Assembly (NCBI GenBank): GCA_948567375.1
Contig: OX419757.1
Location: forward strand, 7,006,001 to 7,070,000
Direction of reading: 5' to 3'
DNA from: Lunularia cruciata
Taxonomy: Eukaryota > Streptophyta > Marchantiopsida > Lunulariales > Lunulariaceae
DNA: 64,000 nucleotides
Numbering within the stretch: position 1 is the stretch's first letter; each line of letters opens with the position of its first letter. The notes beneath the pieces are model-generated. The model did not search any database and was not told the DNA's origin. It saw only the letters and a list, made by a program, of their open reading frames with translations. The position numbers were made by a program, and so were the translations under genes. Of this stretch, positions 16,993 through 28,949 are shown one piece after another.

Positions 16993-17539
16993 TGTGGCAC
17001 TTTAGAGTCTATGTATGACTTATGTGTGAGTTGTGCTTTTATAGTGTATGATGTTGACAGCGATGTATGTTGTGTAGCGATGTATATACGCACGACAGCT
17101 GTCACGCCATTTGTAGTTCCGCATCTAGATGCTCGGACACTGGAGTTCCATTGATGGTAGTTAGAGTTATTCTAGCAGTCTCTCAAGGACTTCTTTCCGA
17201 CGGTTAGATTTCGTGTTTGGGGTACTGACTTCACGGTGGGGCCCACTGTCACTTTGCACCGTTTGCACCGTCGAGTGTGCCGTCAGCGGGACCGTTAGGG
17301 TTTCAGGGCTAGCTCGAGTCCAGGGGGTATAGTTTTGAAGTGAGCTCCAGAGAGCTCACTTCTCTGATGTTGAGCCTTCGAGTTCTTGGCTATGGTGGAC
17401 AGAGGCCGGCGAGTGTCACTTGGATTCTCTATGCTTGAGTGGGTGTGGCTTGACTGTAATCAGTGCCCAGTTGTTGGCAGTTTATAGAGTGACAGATCAA
17501 GTACTGATCTGAGTTGAGAATGTTAAGCAATCTGATTAT
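16993..17539 (+). repeat. 3' LTR of the methyltransferase element
   Basis: About 547 bp starting TGTGGCACTTT. Its final 190 bp match the LTR remnant at 1-204. The terminal CA expected from the 5' LTR is missing: the LTR ends ...GATTA, followed by one T and then directly by the start of another LTR. The middle is GC-richer, with a telobox TTAGGGTTT at 17295-17303. Confidence 0.88.
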
Positions 17540-17644
17540 TGTGGCACTTTAGAGTCTATGTATGACTTATGTGTGAGTTGTGCTTTTATAGTGTATGATG
17601 TTGACAGCAATGTATGTTGTGTAGCGATGTATATACGCATGACA
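17540..17644 (+). repeat. First 105 bp of a second, head-to-tail LTR
   Basis: Matches 16993-17097 without gaps and with about two differences, both at CG sites. Similarity stops abruptly after GACA. It abuts the preceding LTR with no internal sequence between. Confidence 0.85.
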
Positions 17645-18529
17645 CCAATGACAGGAAGGTTTGAAGGAATTGAATAGGAAGTGGGAAAAATAGGAGTCAA
17701 CTCAAAAAACAAAAAAGGTGGAGAGGATAGGAGAGATCTCTAAGACCATCAACAAAGAAAAAAAAGGCAGGAGAAAGTTTGAAGAATATTAATAGGATGT
17801 AGGATCAAGCTGAAGAACTTCCTATCATGTAAGGAAGGGAGGAGAGATGAATAGTGATCAAAATTCCAATCAATACAAGTGCTCTTAGGACTATTTCATG
17901 TGAGGCATGTCTTGTCATCTTTCTCATGATCTCAATTGAATTTGCTTTGAGGCTCATAGCTGAGAGTTGTCCTCTACTATTTTTAGGTAGATTAGGTGGC
18001 AAATGTGTATTCATTGTGAGGGGAGTTGGATGCGGGGAATGTATGTGGAAATTGTGGTAATGGAAGACATCTGTGAAAAATGAAATACTTGACATTGCAC
18101 TAAAGATGCCAATTGTGTGTGATAAGAGATTAAATAGGAGTGAATAATCATTGTTGCTCAGTCTACTATTTTCTTTATAGATCTCAATATAATCAAGGGT
18201 TTGAGTGCTAGTTTGATAATTCTTGGAGTTACTAGGGAGAACAAGATCATATTGATAGTTGGATAAAAATACATGAAGAAGCCATCATTAGAGTTATGCA
18301 GTAATTGTAAGAAATTGGAGCACATTGCATCAATTGTTGCAACCAAGAAGAAATAAAGGAAGCTCAGCAATAGGTTCTTTCTATTGGTTTGGTAGTCAAT
18401 GAAAGTTCACAATCCCATCCATTAGATTTTATGCATGCCACTTGTGCCATCACAAATTGTGAAGTCTAGGTGTGAGCAGCTAGGTGCTTGGTGCATTCTC
18501 AAGACCATCCAATCCCCTTGACACCTCAA
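17645..18529 (+). other. Unrecognised intergenic sequence
   Basis: About 885 bp of AT-rich sequence with A-rich runs near 17706-17765. I see no domain, repeat or element ends. It separates the LTR fragment from the internal part of the second methyltransferase-element copy. Confidence 0.5.
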
Positions 18530-20420
18530 TGAGTAGGAGTGCAGTATGTGCTCTAGAGCCTAGAGGAGCATTAGTGGAGTTGGACCCACAAAGAGGAAAG
18601 GCTGGTAGATAGGTCAGACTTCCCAAGTCTTTTACATTCTCTGAGGCACTATAGATGACATCCATGGCTCCTAGATGTCCTAGTGCAAGTGTGGTAGGTG
18701 GTGATGAGGTGCATGATAGACTATTTGCTAGTTAGCCTCTTGCAATTATGCCGTTTAAGTCTAGCTCAATGTTGGGGGTGGCTCAGTTGATTATGCACTT
18801 TCCTTTATTCTTAACCAGTGATATGTTTACATTGGGAGTTGATCTAGCTCTGATGTTTTGGTTGGTGGCCATGCTTTGTGATAATAGGAATGATGTGGTT
18901 TTTTCCTCTAGAGTAGAGGTGGTTGATAGTGGAGTTGACTTGGTTGAGGAGCATGGGATCCACTCAATGACCAATGGTTTATGGCAGGCAATAGTGGCTA
19001 GATTGGAGGAGTTACCAACTAGACCAACCTTTGAGCAAGCACGGTTTACATCTAGAGTTGTCCTATTGGATAACCAAATGGGTGGGACCTTCAAGGAAGG
19101 TCTATACACCACAAAGTGTCTTATTGGACTCTAGTCCATAGCCCCTTATGTTGGGGATGGCTACAATTGTTGGTCTGGAGTTACAAAAGACCAATGGGGA
19201 GAGGTGTCTATTTTAGATCTAAACATCTCTAGGGGGTGGTTCTACATAGTACATCACATGTGAAGAGCTTGTTGTTCAGATTCAGCTTGGTCATCCAACT
19301 GATAGCTCTATGGTGAGAGCTCAGGCTATTGCTATAGTAGCTGAGTCATATGATGTGTTAGTTGGGGGAGCAATGTTATACCCCATGAGTTTAAGTATTG
19401 TTTATTAGGAGGAGACAGCCTCCTATAGACCAAAATGGTAGTTAGGTGAGGGATGGGTATGTTGCCTACCAATATGCTTTAGTAGTGGTAGTCTTGGCTC
19501 ACTACAGTTTGGAACTATGGCGGCTTTAGTTTTAGCTTTCAATGGCTTTGTTACTTGGCCTGGTGACTTTTTGGAGAGGAATGCCTATGCAGAGGATACT
19601 CCAATACTAGAGGAGATCACTCAGATTCATAATACAAGTGGGATCATTCCATCCACCTTGGATGTTCCATTGTGGAGTTTAGAGGAGGTATTGTAGCAAT
19701 ATGTAGATCAGTTGGTGCAATAGGCTTGCAATGGAGCCTTTGTACTACCAAGAGACCAATGTGAGGATGAGCCTCTAGAGTTGACTACCTTAACACCTCT
19801 GGATATTGCACTCATTGATTGGCAGTAGAAGAAGTATGTCTATTGAAGTTGTTTGGTTGGATTAGCATTGGACTAATTGCGGTACTACATGCGGGTATAT
19901 GAGTATAGAGGTATGTGGAGAGAGATGAGACTACTAGGCGAGTCTCTCTACATCATGTGACACACTTGGCCTATTGGTATCGTAAGTTATTACCAATTTT
20001 AGTAGTTAGGGGTTACCAAAAAACCCTACCAGTAGACATTTCCTTGCTAGGGTTGTAGGATCTGGAAAGACATGGTCCCATTCATTTGGTGGTTTCTAGA
20101 TGGCCATGTCAAGGACATACACATGTTGGACAAGGTTTGGGTCTTCAAGATCCCCATTTTGGTGTGTTTTGGGAGATGTTATAGGTACTATGATATCTCT
20201 AGGTTCGTGAATCTATTTCTCCAACTTACATTTTGGAGAACATCCCTTTGATAGGTGATTCTTTCACTCGGGTGGTGGCAAGATACATCAAATTCATTCT
20301 TGGATGGGACCTATTATGTTGTTGGATGCAACTAGAGTGGGATCATAGGCTTATTGTCTTTGTCTTTGGTGGAAACCTCTTACCCAATGAGGTTCTACAT
20401 TGTGCTTGTGGGATTCAATG

Positions 20421-21000
20421 ACTAGACCACCTCACTATTGATGACATCTTGGATGTTGGGCATCAATCTTGGATGGTGGTAGTGGCTGATAGGTCACCTA
20501 TGTAGTGGTGAACCTAGTTGGACAGCCTCAAGCTACTTTTCCCACACTTACAAGTTTTCTAAGCTCCTATGCTTTTCAAGAAGAGGGATGGGTGGGTGGG
20601 TGGGTGGGTGTGGGGTGGAGGGGGGGTCCTAAACTTGTTTAGGACTCATAGTTATAGCAGTTGGTGGAGCCCAATGCCAATGAGAGAGAGCACATGATGG
20701 GTTCACATTGGTATGATTGCTATTTTAGTAGTGACTAGACCACCTCACTATTGATGATATCTTGGATGTTGGATGTTAGTCTCAAATGGTGGTAGTGGTT
20801 GGTTGATAGGTCACCTATGGCAATGGTGAACCTAGTTGGATAGCTTTGAGCCACTTTTCCCAAACTTATGAGTTTTCCAAGCTCCTATGCTTTTCAAGAG
20901 TGAGGTCTTGGACTTGTTTGGGACTCATAGTTACAATAGTTGGTAGAGCCTAATACCAATGAGAGAGAGTAGGCAATAGGTATTTTGCATTGGTATTACT
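20421..21000 (+). repeat. Tandem duplication of the methyltransferase C-terminal region in copy 2
   Basis: The block starting GACTAGACCACCTC at about 20421 is repeated at about 20735. Both correspond to 13024-13302 of copy 1. The two units have since diverged and differ in length. Confidence 0.8.
20587..20626 (+). repeat. G-rich tract (GGGT repeats)
   Basis: Six GGGT-type repeats (20590-20610), then GTGGGGTGGAGGGGGGG. The run exists only in the first unit of the duplicated block, so it probably expanded locally. It could form a G-quadruplex (inference). Confidence 0.8.
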
Positions 21001-22327
21001 GCTATCCCAACAATGTTAGAGACATCCAAGCATCAAGTGTTAGGTTAGGCTATGGACCTAAATTGTGAGCCTTGGCTTGGCAAAGCAGCGTAGGATGCAA
21101 TTGATAGGCATCACCACTCAAACACTTGTGAGCTTTGTGCCTATTGAGACGATTCAATCACATGTTGGGGGTGATGGACCAAGTGGACAAGTATTCTTGG
21201 GACATAGCCAATGGCTACTAGAGAAAGTGGTCTACTTAGAGTCCATCCAGGTGAGCATGGTCTACTTGGATTACATCCTTGGTCTACTTGGGATGCAACT
21301 ATAGGACACATGGAGCTTGCAACCAAAGAGGAGGGAGTTTCTCACACGGAAGTTGAGACCTCTAGTGGTTTACCTACTGTTGGATACGTGGGAGCTAGAT
21401 CTTAGACCCAAGCTTATAAGAGGGGAAAGATAGAGAGTTTGGAGGTTCTTAAGGGGCTACATAAGTTGTTTTGCCTTCAATATGAAGTATTTAGGTGCTC
21501 TTAAGGGACTTGGTATTCAGATTGAGCTAACTAGCAATGTGCCAGTTTTTTGATGTCCCTATTGATATAATGACATGAAGAGAGCATTGATTTAGAGCTA
21601 GAGTAGAGATCTTTTTGATGTTGATTTGGAGGAGATTTCAAATAGAGAGTATGCATCAACTATAGTGATGCTAGCCAAGAAGGATATGCATGGCACCTAC
21701 ACAGATAGGTAGATATGTGGTGATTACTGTTCTATCAATCAACAAAATAGGGCTAATTGGTATGCCATGCCTATACAAAGGAGATCTTTGATATGTTTTG
21801 GTATGCAAAGGTCTTCAATACTTTGGATCTTCAAGTAGGATATCATCAATTGCCAATTAGGGAGGAGGATAAGTCCAAGATAAGATTTTGGGCTATTGAT
21901 CCTCACGGTAGGGATATGTTATATTAGTGGAGGTCCTAACTATTTGGGTTAAAAAACACTCTTGCCAAGTTCTAGAGGGTCATGGACAAGATCCTAGCTA
22001 GATTGGATTTTTCTTGGTGCTATATTGATAACATTTTGGTCTATAGTACTATTGTGGAGGAGCATGAGAGACCATTGTTGGAGATGTTTGAGAGGTTGAG
22101 ATTTCATGGACGCAAATTACAGCCTGGGAAGTGTAGATTCTTCCACAATTAGGTTGAGTATTTGGGTCACACTATCTACCTGGGAGGAATTAATGTTCAG
22201 TAGACCAAGGCATATATTCCTTGGCCTGCAGATGTGAGCAAAGCGCAAGTTTTCCTTGGGTTGGAAAACTTCTATTGTCGCTATGTTAGAGGATTTAGTG
22301 CCATTGCCAAGGCCTTGATGAAGTTGT

Positions 22328-23308
22328 TTCTCAATAGTCTTCTTGTTGAAGAGATCTATATGCAAGTTCTAGAGGAGGTTATCTCCCTTTTCCCAATTGG
22401 TCGCCAAGATCCTACAAACCCTCTAAGGATTGAAATAGTCCCCAAGGGAGTGGTATCAAGTGATCAATAGTTTTTGTACTCCTTGGGATTTTCTAAGTCC
22501 AAAGCCAATGGCAAGATGTACTACATGTACCAACATCTTGATTTTGCACTCCTTGCTTTATATTTTGATGATTGCATGATAGCTTATTCCAACCTTGATA
22601 TGCTTAATGGCATCAAGGCACAATTGTATAGTTGGTTTTAAATGAATGATTTTGGTGAAGTTCATTATTTTTTAAGTCTCAAAATAACCCATTCTTGGTC
22701 AGAGTGCTCAGTTCACATTTCCCCAATGTTGTACATTCAACAAAAGTTGAAAGAGTTTAAATTTCAAGACTCTTGTTCTGGTTCTTCTCTCATGGAGTTG
22801 GGTCTCCAATTGTTTGCTAAGGAGTGCCATATCCTGGTAGAGGAAAAGCCTTAGTGTACACAATTCTCATACTCAAACACAATTGGTTCTATTCTCTAGG
22901 CTACAAGCAGCTCGAGATTGGATCCATCCTTTGCAACCAATGTTCTGACCAAATATATGTCCAATCTAGGACAAGCTCACATTGAAGCAATTAAATACAC
23001 TTTTTGATACCTTAAAGGTACTACACATTTTTACTTGGAACGTAGTTGGTCTCCTAGTCCATGAACTCTATATGGTTTCAATGATGCTGATTGGGCAGGG
23101 GGATAAGGATCAGTACCAATCAACATCTGATTATGTGTTCATCATTTGCAATAGCACTATTGGTTGTGGATCATCAAGACAAAAGCTTTCTGCTCAATTG
23201 CACCAAATCAAAGTACATTTGATTGGCAATAGCATCATCTATGTGGCTATGCAAATGGCTGGCCAAAATCAAGTTGGAGCTGAAGACTTATACACTTTTA
23301 TATTATGA
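22328..23308 (+). pseudogene. Ty1/copia reverse transcriptase-RNase H remnant
   Basis: Degraded text with copia order: FLNSLLVEEIYMQVLEE (RT 'FLNG..EEVYM' block), ALYFDDCMIAYSN (catalytic FDD), MNDFGEVHYFLSLKI, YLKGTTHFYLE, GFNDADWAG (RNase H) and a SRQKLS-like block. Multiple stops and frameshifts. It joins copy 2 abruptly at about 22327, with no LTR or target duplication seen. Confidence 0.8.
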
Positions 23309-24985
23309 AAATCAGAGTGCACTATGTGGTACCCACATTTTTTGTTTTTGGTAGAATTGAAAGTAAAGTTAGTTATTAGAAGTGGAAAGAGTTGGGAAAA
23401 GAGTTAGTATGTAGGTTAAGTCTACATAATTCCAAGTAGGAATAGTAGAAGAAGGAATTGGATCCACTAATGTAAAATTTGATTTGAGAATGATAAACCA
23501 ATTTGATCCAAGTTACTTTGGCTTAGGAGGAGACACAATCCAATCCAAGGACATTTCACATTGGAATGGAAGTTGGGAAGTGAGGGTTACTTTGGGGCCC
23601 GTATCTTGGTGGTCACATGTCCAAATCGTGCAACATATATTTTCTTAGAAGTGTCTCTTTTAGGGCTTTCTTTTAGGGTCTCTATTGCCATCAAAATTAT
23701 AGAGTTTGGAGGTTTGCAGCCAAAGTTACAAGCATTTGAAGTTTCAAGGGTAGATACAAAATACTTCGGGTTTGAAATTGAAGCTACTTTTGTGTTAGAA
23801 GCTACTTTGCCTTAGGTTGAAGGGACCTGATCCAAGATAGTCAGACATCAAAGTGTAGGTGAATTCTACTGAGTTTCCTAAGTCATCTAAGAGAGTTAGA
23901 AGATGGGAGAAGGATATCATTAGGATGTCTATGACTTTAGTTGTAGTACAAATAGATGATGTGAGTGCAATAGAGGTAGATGTAGAACCCAAAATGCAGC
24001 ATACACTTGAAGTTACTTTAGGTGGAGAAGCCAAAGTACCAATTAGTGAAGTAGGAGGAGTACTCAAATCAGGTCCAAGTCAATAGCAATTACAAACCTG
24101 AAGTAGCAGTTTTGTGATTAGAGTTGCTTTGTATCTACAATGTTGGTGGAAGTAGTTGTGATAGTTAAGTAGTTTAGGTAGTTTTTGTAACCTCCAAGTG
24201 ATCTGACTACTTAGAGCAGAAATTCAACATATTTCTATTTAGTAGTGAGTAGAAGATGAATAAAGCAAAGTGTTGATATAATGCTCATTCTCAATGTTAG
24301 TTGAATGCCTTTGTTTGTGAATGTATTAAGAAAATTGGATTGCAAGTGAAGGAGTGTTATATGTTGTATTCTATAGCTTTGAATTCCACTCTACAAGTTT
24401 GATCCTAAGTGGAGCACATTTGAAGCAATGCCTTGATGGATCATTGTGACTATAGTATTGTCAATATTTGGCATTTGTAGCCGCAGTCAAGAAGCTGATG
24501 CAAAGTCACTTTGAACTGGGAAGTTCTACCTTTGTTGGAGGGGTGGAATATAATTCCAAGGTGAAGTCATTTCATGATGAAGTAGACATCCCTACAAATT
24601 GAACCATCAAAATTGATGTAAATTTGGATTGAAATTGAAGAATTGTGATTTTGAGTGGTAGTTATTTGTGGCAAAACCTCTAATGAGTGCTTGCTACACT
24701 CTTTTAGGTGTTGTTTCTGCCCAAGAGTTTAAGTGTTGCCCAAGAATTTGGCCATTTTTTCAGTCAAATACTTCTTCATCTCCAAAGCATGGGTCTTCAA
24801 CTTCAACTCCCAGAGCTTCACATGATGAAAAAGATCAAAGCCACCACTCCTACTCGAGTCTTTAGCTGGTTTGTGGTATCCTCTACTATTGTGATTACCT
24901 ACATCTGCTCTTTGTCTAAATCATCATCAATTGAGTGCAACTCTATATCCACACTTGCTTACACTGCACAAAAAGGATATATTCA
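23309..24985. other. Decayed intergenic DNA, no gene recognised
   Basis: AT-rich sequence with short scattered ORFs (for example 23561-23815) that show no domain and no supporting codon pattern. It may be the remains of an LTR or a gene relic. Nothing firm can be said. Confidence 0.4.
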
Positions 24986-25922
24986 CAGTCCTTGTGGCTA
25001 TTGATGATTATGGTCAGTTCCTCAATGCGCATTTAGGCCTTTTCAATGCATTGAGGGCCTGCTTGTCCTTGGCACTTTGGATGCAAAAAACCTTTAGTTC
25101 TTGCTTGAGAGATGCCACTTCCTCATCCGTAGCACTTAATTGCTCTTCATGCTTCTTCTTCATCTCCTCTCCATGATGCTTGGATCTCCTCTTAAGGGTT
25201 AGCAAATTGGAGTGCAATTGGGAGACTCATTGTCAAGCTTCTAATATCTCCTCGTCCATCAAGGCTATTTCTTTGTCCTTCTCCTTCAACTTCACTTCTT
25301 GGGCCACCTTGTAGTCCACAAATGCTTGTTTGTACTAGGCAATACCTACCTTCATTATTGCAAGCTTAGCCTTCACTTTGCATAGCTCCACTCAATATTG
25401 TTCCTACATGGTGTCATTATCTTTCTTCCATACCTTGTAGTTCATGGATATTGTGTTACATTCCTCTCTTGCTCATCATAGCTTTGCATCCTTATCTACA
25501 AGAGCAACCTCCAATTCCCAAACTCATGACAAGTCGGCACCCAAAACCATTTCTCTTTCTTTGGTCAAACTTGGAGTTTGATCACAATGATGGCTTCTTC
25601 TTCTTGCAACCACGGACCCTCTTCCTGACAACATGAGTTCTTGAGCCTCTGATTGATTCAGCTTCCACTCTTGGTATTGGAAATGCCTTCAAAGCTTAGT
25701 AAGTTGAGCTCTAAATATACAATACTAGAGTGGTCCTTGGTCAATTCTTTCTCTACTCCTAGCTTCTCCCTAACAGCCTATTAAATTTGATAGTGTAAAA
25801 ATTCTATCAAGCATTTGTAATTTGTCACAATTGGGTTGATATCTTGATATGTAGGCAGTAGGTCCTCCATGGCTACTGTAATCTCTATAAATTAGGTAAC
25901 CGATACTATAGAATCCACTTTG

Positions 25923-25950
25923 TCCCCTCCCCCCCTCCCCCCCCCCCTTT
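25923..25950. repeat. Poly-C/pyrimidine tract
   Basis: CCCCTCCCCCCCTCCCCC-type run followed by TTTTC. Simple low-complexity sequence. Confidence 0.9.
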
Positions 25951-26116
25951 TCTCATATTCTTGTAACCAACATCAATAAAATTAGTTCATTCATTTAGAG
26001 GCTAGATTCAATCATTTCTATATGCTCTGTTGATGGCTCACATTTTTGGTCAGAGTTTTTTTTCATGAATTTGTTGTCCAATTAAAGAATTGAAATTTCC
26101 ATAATCAAGAATCTCT

Positions 26117-26188
26117 AGTTGTATAGCTCATTTTGTAGAGCAATAGGCTTTTAACTTAAAGGTTGTAGGTCAAGTCCTACTTTTTTAA
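26117..26188 (+). pseudogene. tRNA-Lys(UUU) fossil of mitochondrial type
   Basis: The cloverleaf parts line up in order. Acceptor AGTTGTA, then TA, D-arm GCTC...GAGC (26126-26141), anticodon loop CTTTTAA with TTT at 26150-26152, variable loop AGGTT, and T-arm GTAGG...CCTAC (26165-26180) with a loop one base short. The T-arm and the GTATAGCTC start resemble the plant mitochondrial trnK-UUU rather than nuclear tRNA-Lys. Mismatched anticodon and acceptor stems and the shortened T-loop indicate a non-functional copy, perhaps a transferred mitochondrial fragment. Confidence 0.7.
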
Positions 26189-27790
26189 CACAAGCCCCAA
26201 CATATGAACAAACCAGGTTGACAAAGGTGGGTAATTCATAAAGTAATTTACCTTTGACTCCTCATAGGCCATCCTTGGACTAGCCCTCATTTTCTCTTCT
26301 TGTAGTGTTCTAGGTGTCATTTTCTCTTGTTGCGGTTGCACTTCCTTTCTTGTGGGTGATCACAAATAGGTGTCATTGCCACTAGGATGTGTTCTTCATT
26401 GGGTCTTGTTGGAGAAATTGATGCTCCCTTCTTCTCCATTTGATTTCCCACTACCCGACACTACAATAACTACGACAACTTTAGTAGCAACAATTGAAGC
26501 CACAATTACTTCATCAAAGTCTAAGGAGAGTTGTTTCCTTAAACGCATCTCCTTTTCTGCATTTGAAAACCACCATTGTCTCTTCTTCTCTTTTGGTGGT
26601 GGGTTGATCCAATACTCTTGACACCACCATAACCATGGGGGTGGATTGTACCTCTATGCCTTGCTCCACATCACCTCCTTCACCTTTAGAGGGTACTTAA
26701 ATCTAGGAGAAGGAAGTCTCCTGCTCTTGGGGTGCTATTTCCCTTACCGGTGGTGATTCCTTCTCCACACTCACTTGTGGTTTTCCTACTTGGAGAGTTC
26801 CCCATGAGTTATGATCACTCATACCTTCACTTCCCAACCCTAGCTCAATCACAAATTGGGAATTCTCCTTGTCTAAAGAGTTCATGACATGGGGGTTAGG
26901 CTGGTGTCTCTTCTCTAACTAGGTTGGCATTGAATTTGCCTTTTATTTGCTTGTGCTTGCTCAGACAACCTTATAAATTGGTGCTCATTTCCCTATCTTT
27001 TGACATTGCAAGAAGGCTTTCTTATACTTCTTGATCTTTGCTGCATGCTAGGGCTAGGCTTGATGGTAGCCCACCAGGTTGTAGTGTGTTGGGAAGAGCA
27101 TCCACTCTTCCTTCTTGATAGCCTCATTTTGATGTAAAAGTGTAAGACAAACATAGAGAGGAAGGTGTTTCCTCCATGAGTTTGTAGTTGCTCCGTCATC
27201 AAACAAGCTTGATGATAAAACATCTTCACCTAGTCCATGGGTTCCCCTTCATGTAACAGCTGGAAAAAGGTGGCTTGTCCATTGTTAAAGTAAGTTGTTC
27301 TTTTCAGTTTGAAAAGCGTCATGAGTGAGGACACCACAATGCGATAGTAGGATTGTTATACCTATTTACCTTCCAACCATTCCCCATCTTTGTATATTTG
27401 GACGAGGCTTCAAATTTCCTCATCATCTCCTCTAACAGTTGGGGCCACTCCTGGTTGAGATACATTGCTCTAAGCATAGAATCTGACCCAAGAACCTTTT
27501 TCCAATGCTCCTCAATCCAAGCAAACACATTCTTATGCAGGTCAATGAAGTTCAGGTTCTTCTTCTCCTTGATCTCTAGCACCATAAGGAGATAAGTAAA
27601 GTCCTAAATCCACAGCAAGAACCAAAAATGCTTGGAGTTGAGGTACTCTGCATAATAGTAATGTGCCCATTCTTCACTCTCAAAGAACATACTGCAATTG
27701 CAGCTAGAGTTTTCTTCTTCTTGGACAACATCAAGTTCCCAAGTGCTTCAAAACCAAAAACTCTCAATTGCCTTTGCACTCTCCTAAATC

Positions 27791-28949
27791 TTGATCACCC
27801 ACTCACACAACCTCTCATGCTAAACCTCAAGACTCAAGACTCTATACCGTGAGGTTGCCTATTGCACCTAATCAAATTGCCTCGTGGAAGTGGTGGTGGT
27901 GGAAATTAATTGATTGAAACTTACCTTCTCCTGGAGGCAAGATATTTATAATCCTCATTTGGTCCATTGTGGATTTTCATCAGTCATCAATGGTGAAACA
28001 TTGCTATTTCCACATGTGTGAAGCAGCACAAGGATTGATGGTAGTCAAAACCAGTTCTTGCTCCTACATGGCAGCAATTTCTCAAGGGAAGTCAAACTGC
28101 TAAAGAATGACAACCCAATGTTGACATGGCATCCTGTACCTATGATTGTGATGGGGCTTATGTTATGGTGGTCTTGGGAGCATCAATGATATCTCTTGAT
28201 TGCACTCCAATGATATCCCTTGATTGCATGTTTTAATATATTTCTTTGGTGATTGGGACATAAGTCCTAAATCCTAATTACTAACATTATTCTAACCTGG
28301 GTAGTTGACTAATTGCACACACACACACACACACATTCTACATTAGGAAGCACAAAGTGTGCTACCACAACAAGTATAAGAGAACTTGTAGACTTGGATG
28401 GAGTTCCATAGCTCCGTGCCTATGGCGGCCAAAGCCATGAGACTAATGTTCCCAATAATCAATTATTAAAAAGCACACACAATGAGTGGTTTGTTTTTTT
28501 GATGGTCTTCGTTGCTTCCCCTATCGCAAGAATGATCTATTATTTTAGGCATATAGTGCTATGGGAGAGAGCATTTGCTATGCGTGACATAGAGTCCCAT
28601 GAAGTGCTTTATAGACTTCCAACCCTTTGGGTTCAAGAGATGAAACTGCCAAGCGGGTCAAAGAAGGCACCTATTGTTTCTTTAGTTGCACACTCCAACC
28701 ATAAAGTGCTCTCCCTCTGGTCGAGTGCTACAAACCTCCTTTCGTAAAGCGCTTTAATTGTAAAGCCCAAGGAGTGCGGCCATTCTATTGCCAGCGGGAA
28801 GAGCAACCTTCTCCACAGCCACCGCCCTTGAACAAGGGGCAAGTAAAAAGAGTGGAACGCACTCGGAGACATCTACCATATAGATTCGGTCAAGAAGCTG
28901 GTGATGATATTTGATTGGTTATAATAGGAGTTACAAGGTGATTGCTTAG
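27791..28949. other. Intergenic sequence, no gene recognised
   Basis: No domain is seen. Contains a (CA)n microsatellite and a GC-richer patch (28500-28870) with overlapping short ORFs on both strands (such as 28499-28747 and 28872-28633). They have no recognisable motif. Confidence 0.4.
28316..28334. repeat. (CA)n microsatellite
   Basis: Nine and a half CA units in an otherwise plain region. Confidence 0.95.

Larger units (their letters stand above)
1..17539 (+). mobile_element. Ty3/gypsy-type LTR retrotransposon encoding a DNA methyltransferase and a PHD finger (copy 1, decayed, interrupted)
   Basis: The element runs from a 5' LTR cut off by the window edge to a 3' LTR at 16993-17539. Without the element nested at 2766-10603 it would be about 10 kb. 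Reading-frame order is gag, zinc knuckles, protease, C5 DNA methyltransferase, reverse transcriptase, RNase H, integrase, PHD finger. Every piece from 1870 to 15741 lies in the same frame across the nonsense codons, which implies one ancestral polyprotein; one frameshift falls near 15742-15783. Premature stops start at 2341, 2704, 12265, 12280, 13021, 13183, 13222, 13360, 13708, 14203, 14569, 14971, 15739 and 16797. PR-RT-RH-INT order and the YIDD box identify Ty3/gypsy. The 5' LTR remnant differs from the 3' LTR at a handful of sites plus a short repeat-length change, so it is older than the nested element. Confidence 0.9.
18530..22327 (+). pseudogene. Second, truncated and strongly decayed copy of the methyltransferase element (protease to RNase H start)
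   Basis: Aligns collinearly with 11104-14697 of copy 1. It begins in the gag-protease linker and ends just after the RT thumb (FSAIAKAL). The methyltransferase catalytic block is still legible (WPCQGHT near 20101 and LENIPLIGD near 20233), as are an open protease-linker stretch (18748-19134) and remnants of RT. There are many in-frame stops, mostly TAG and TGA where copy 1 or the family has CAG or CGA. A 312-bp internal duplication (20421-21000) is specific to this copy. No LTRs or integrase remain. Confidence 0.88.
24986..27790 (-). pseudogene. Minus-strand relic of an unrecognised coding sequence
   Basis: Several minus-strand open stretches lie in order. 27585-27319 contains WIEEHWKKVLGSDSMLRAMY and WPQLLEEMMRKFEASSKY. 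27229-26993 contains KMFYHQACLMTEQLQTHGGN and a FVLHFYIKMRL stretch. 26885-26703 is acidic and Ser-rich. 25217-25014 is a Lys/Glu coiled coil. Frameshifts and stops separate them. The conserved-looking hydrophobic and aromatic pattern suggests one multi-exon or mobile-element protein. I do not recognise the family. Confidence 0.4.
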
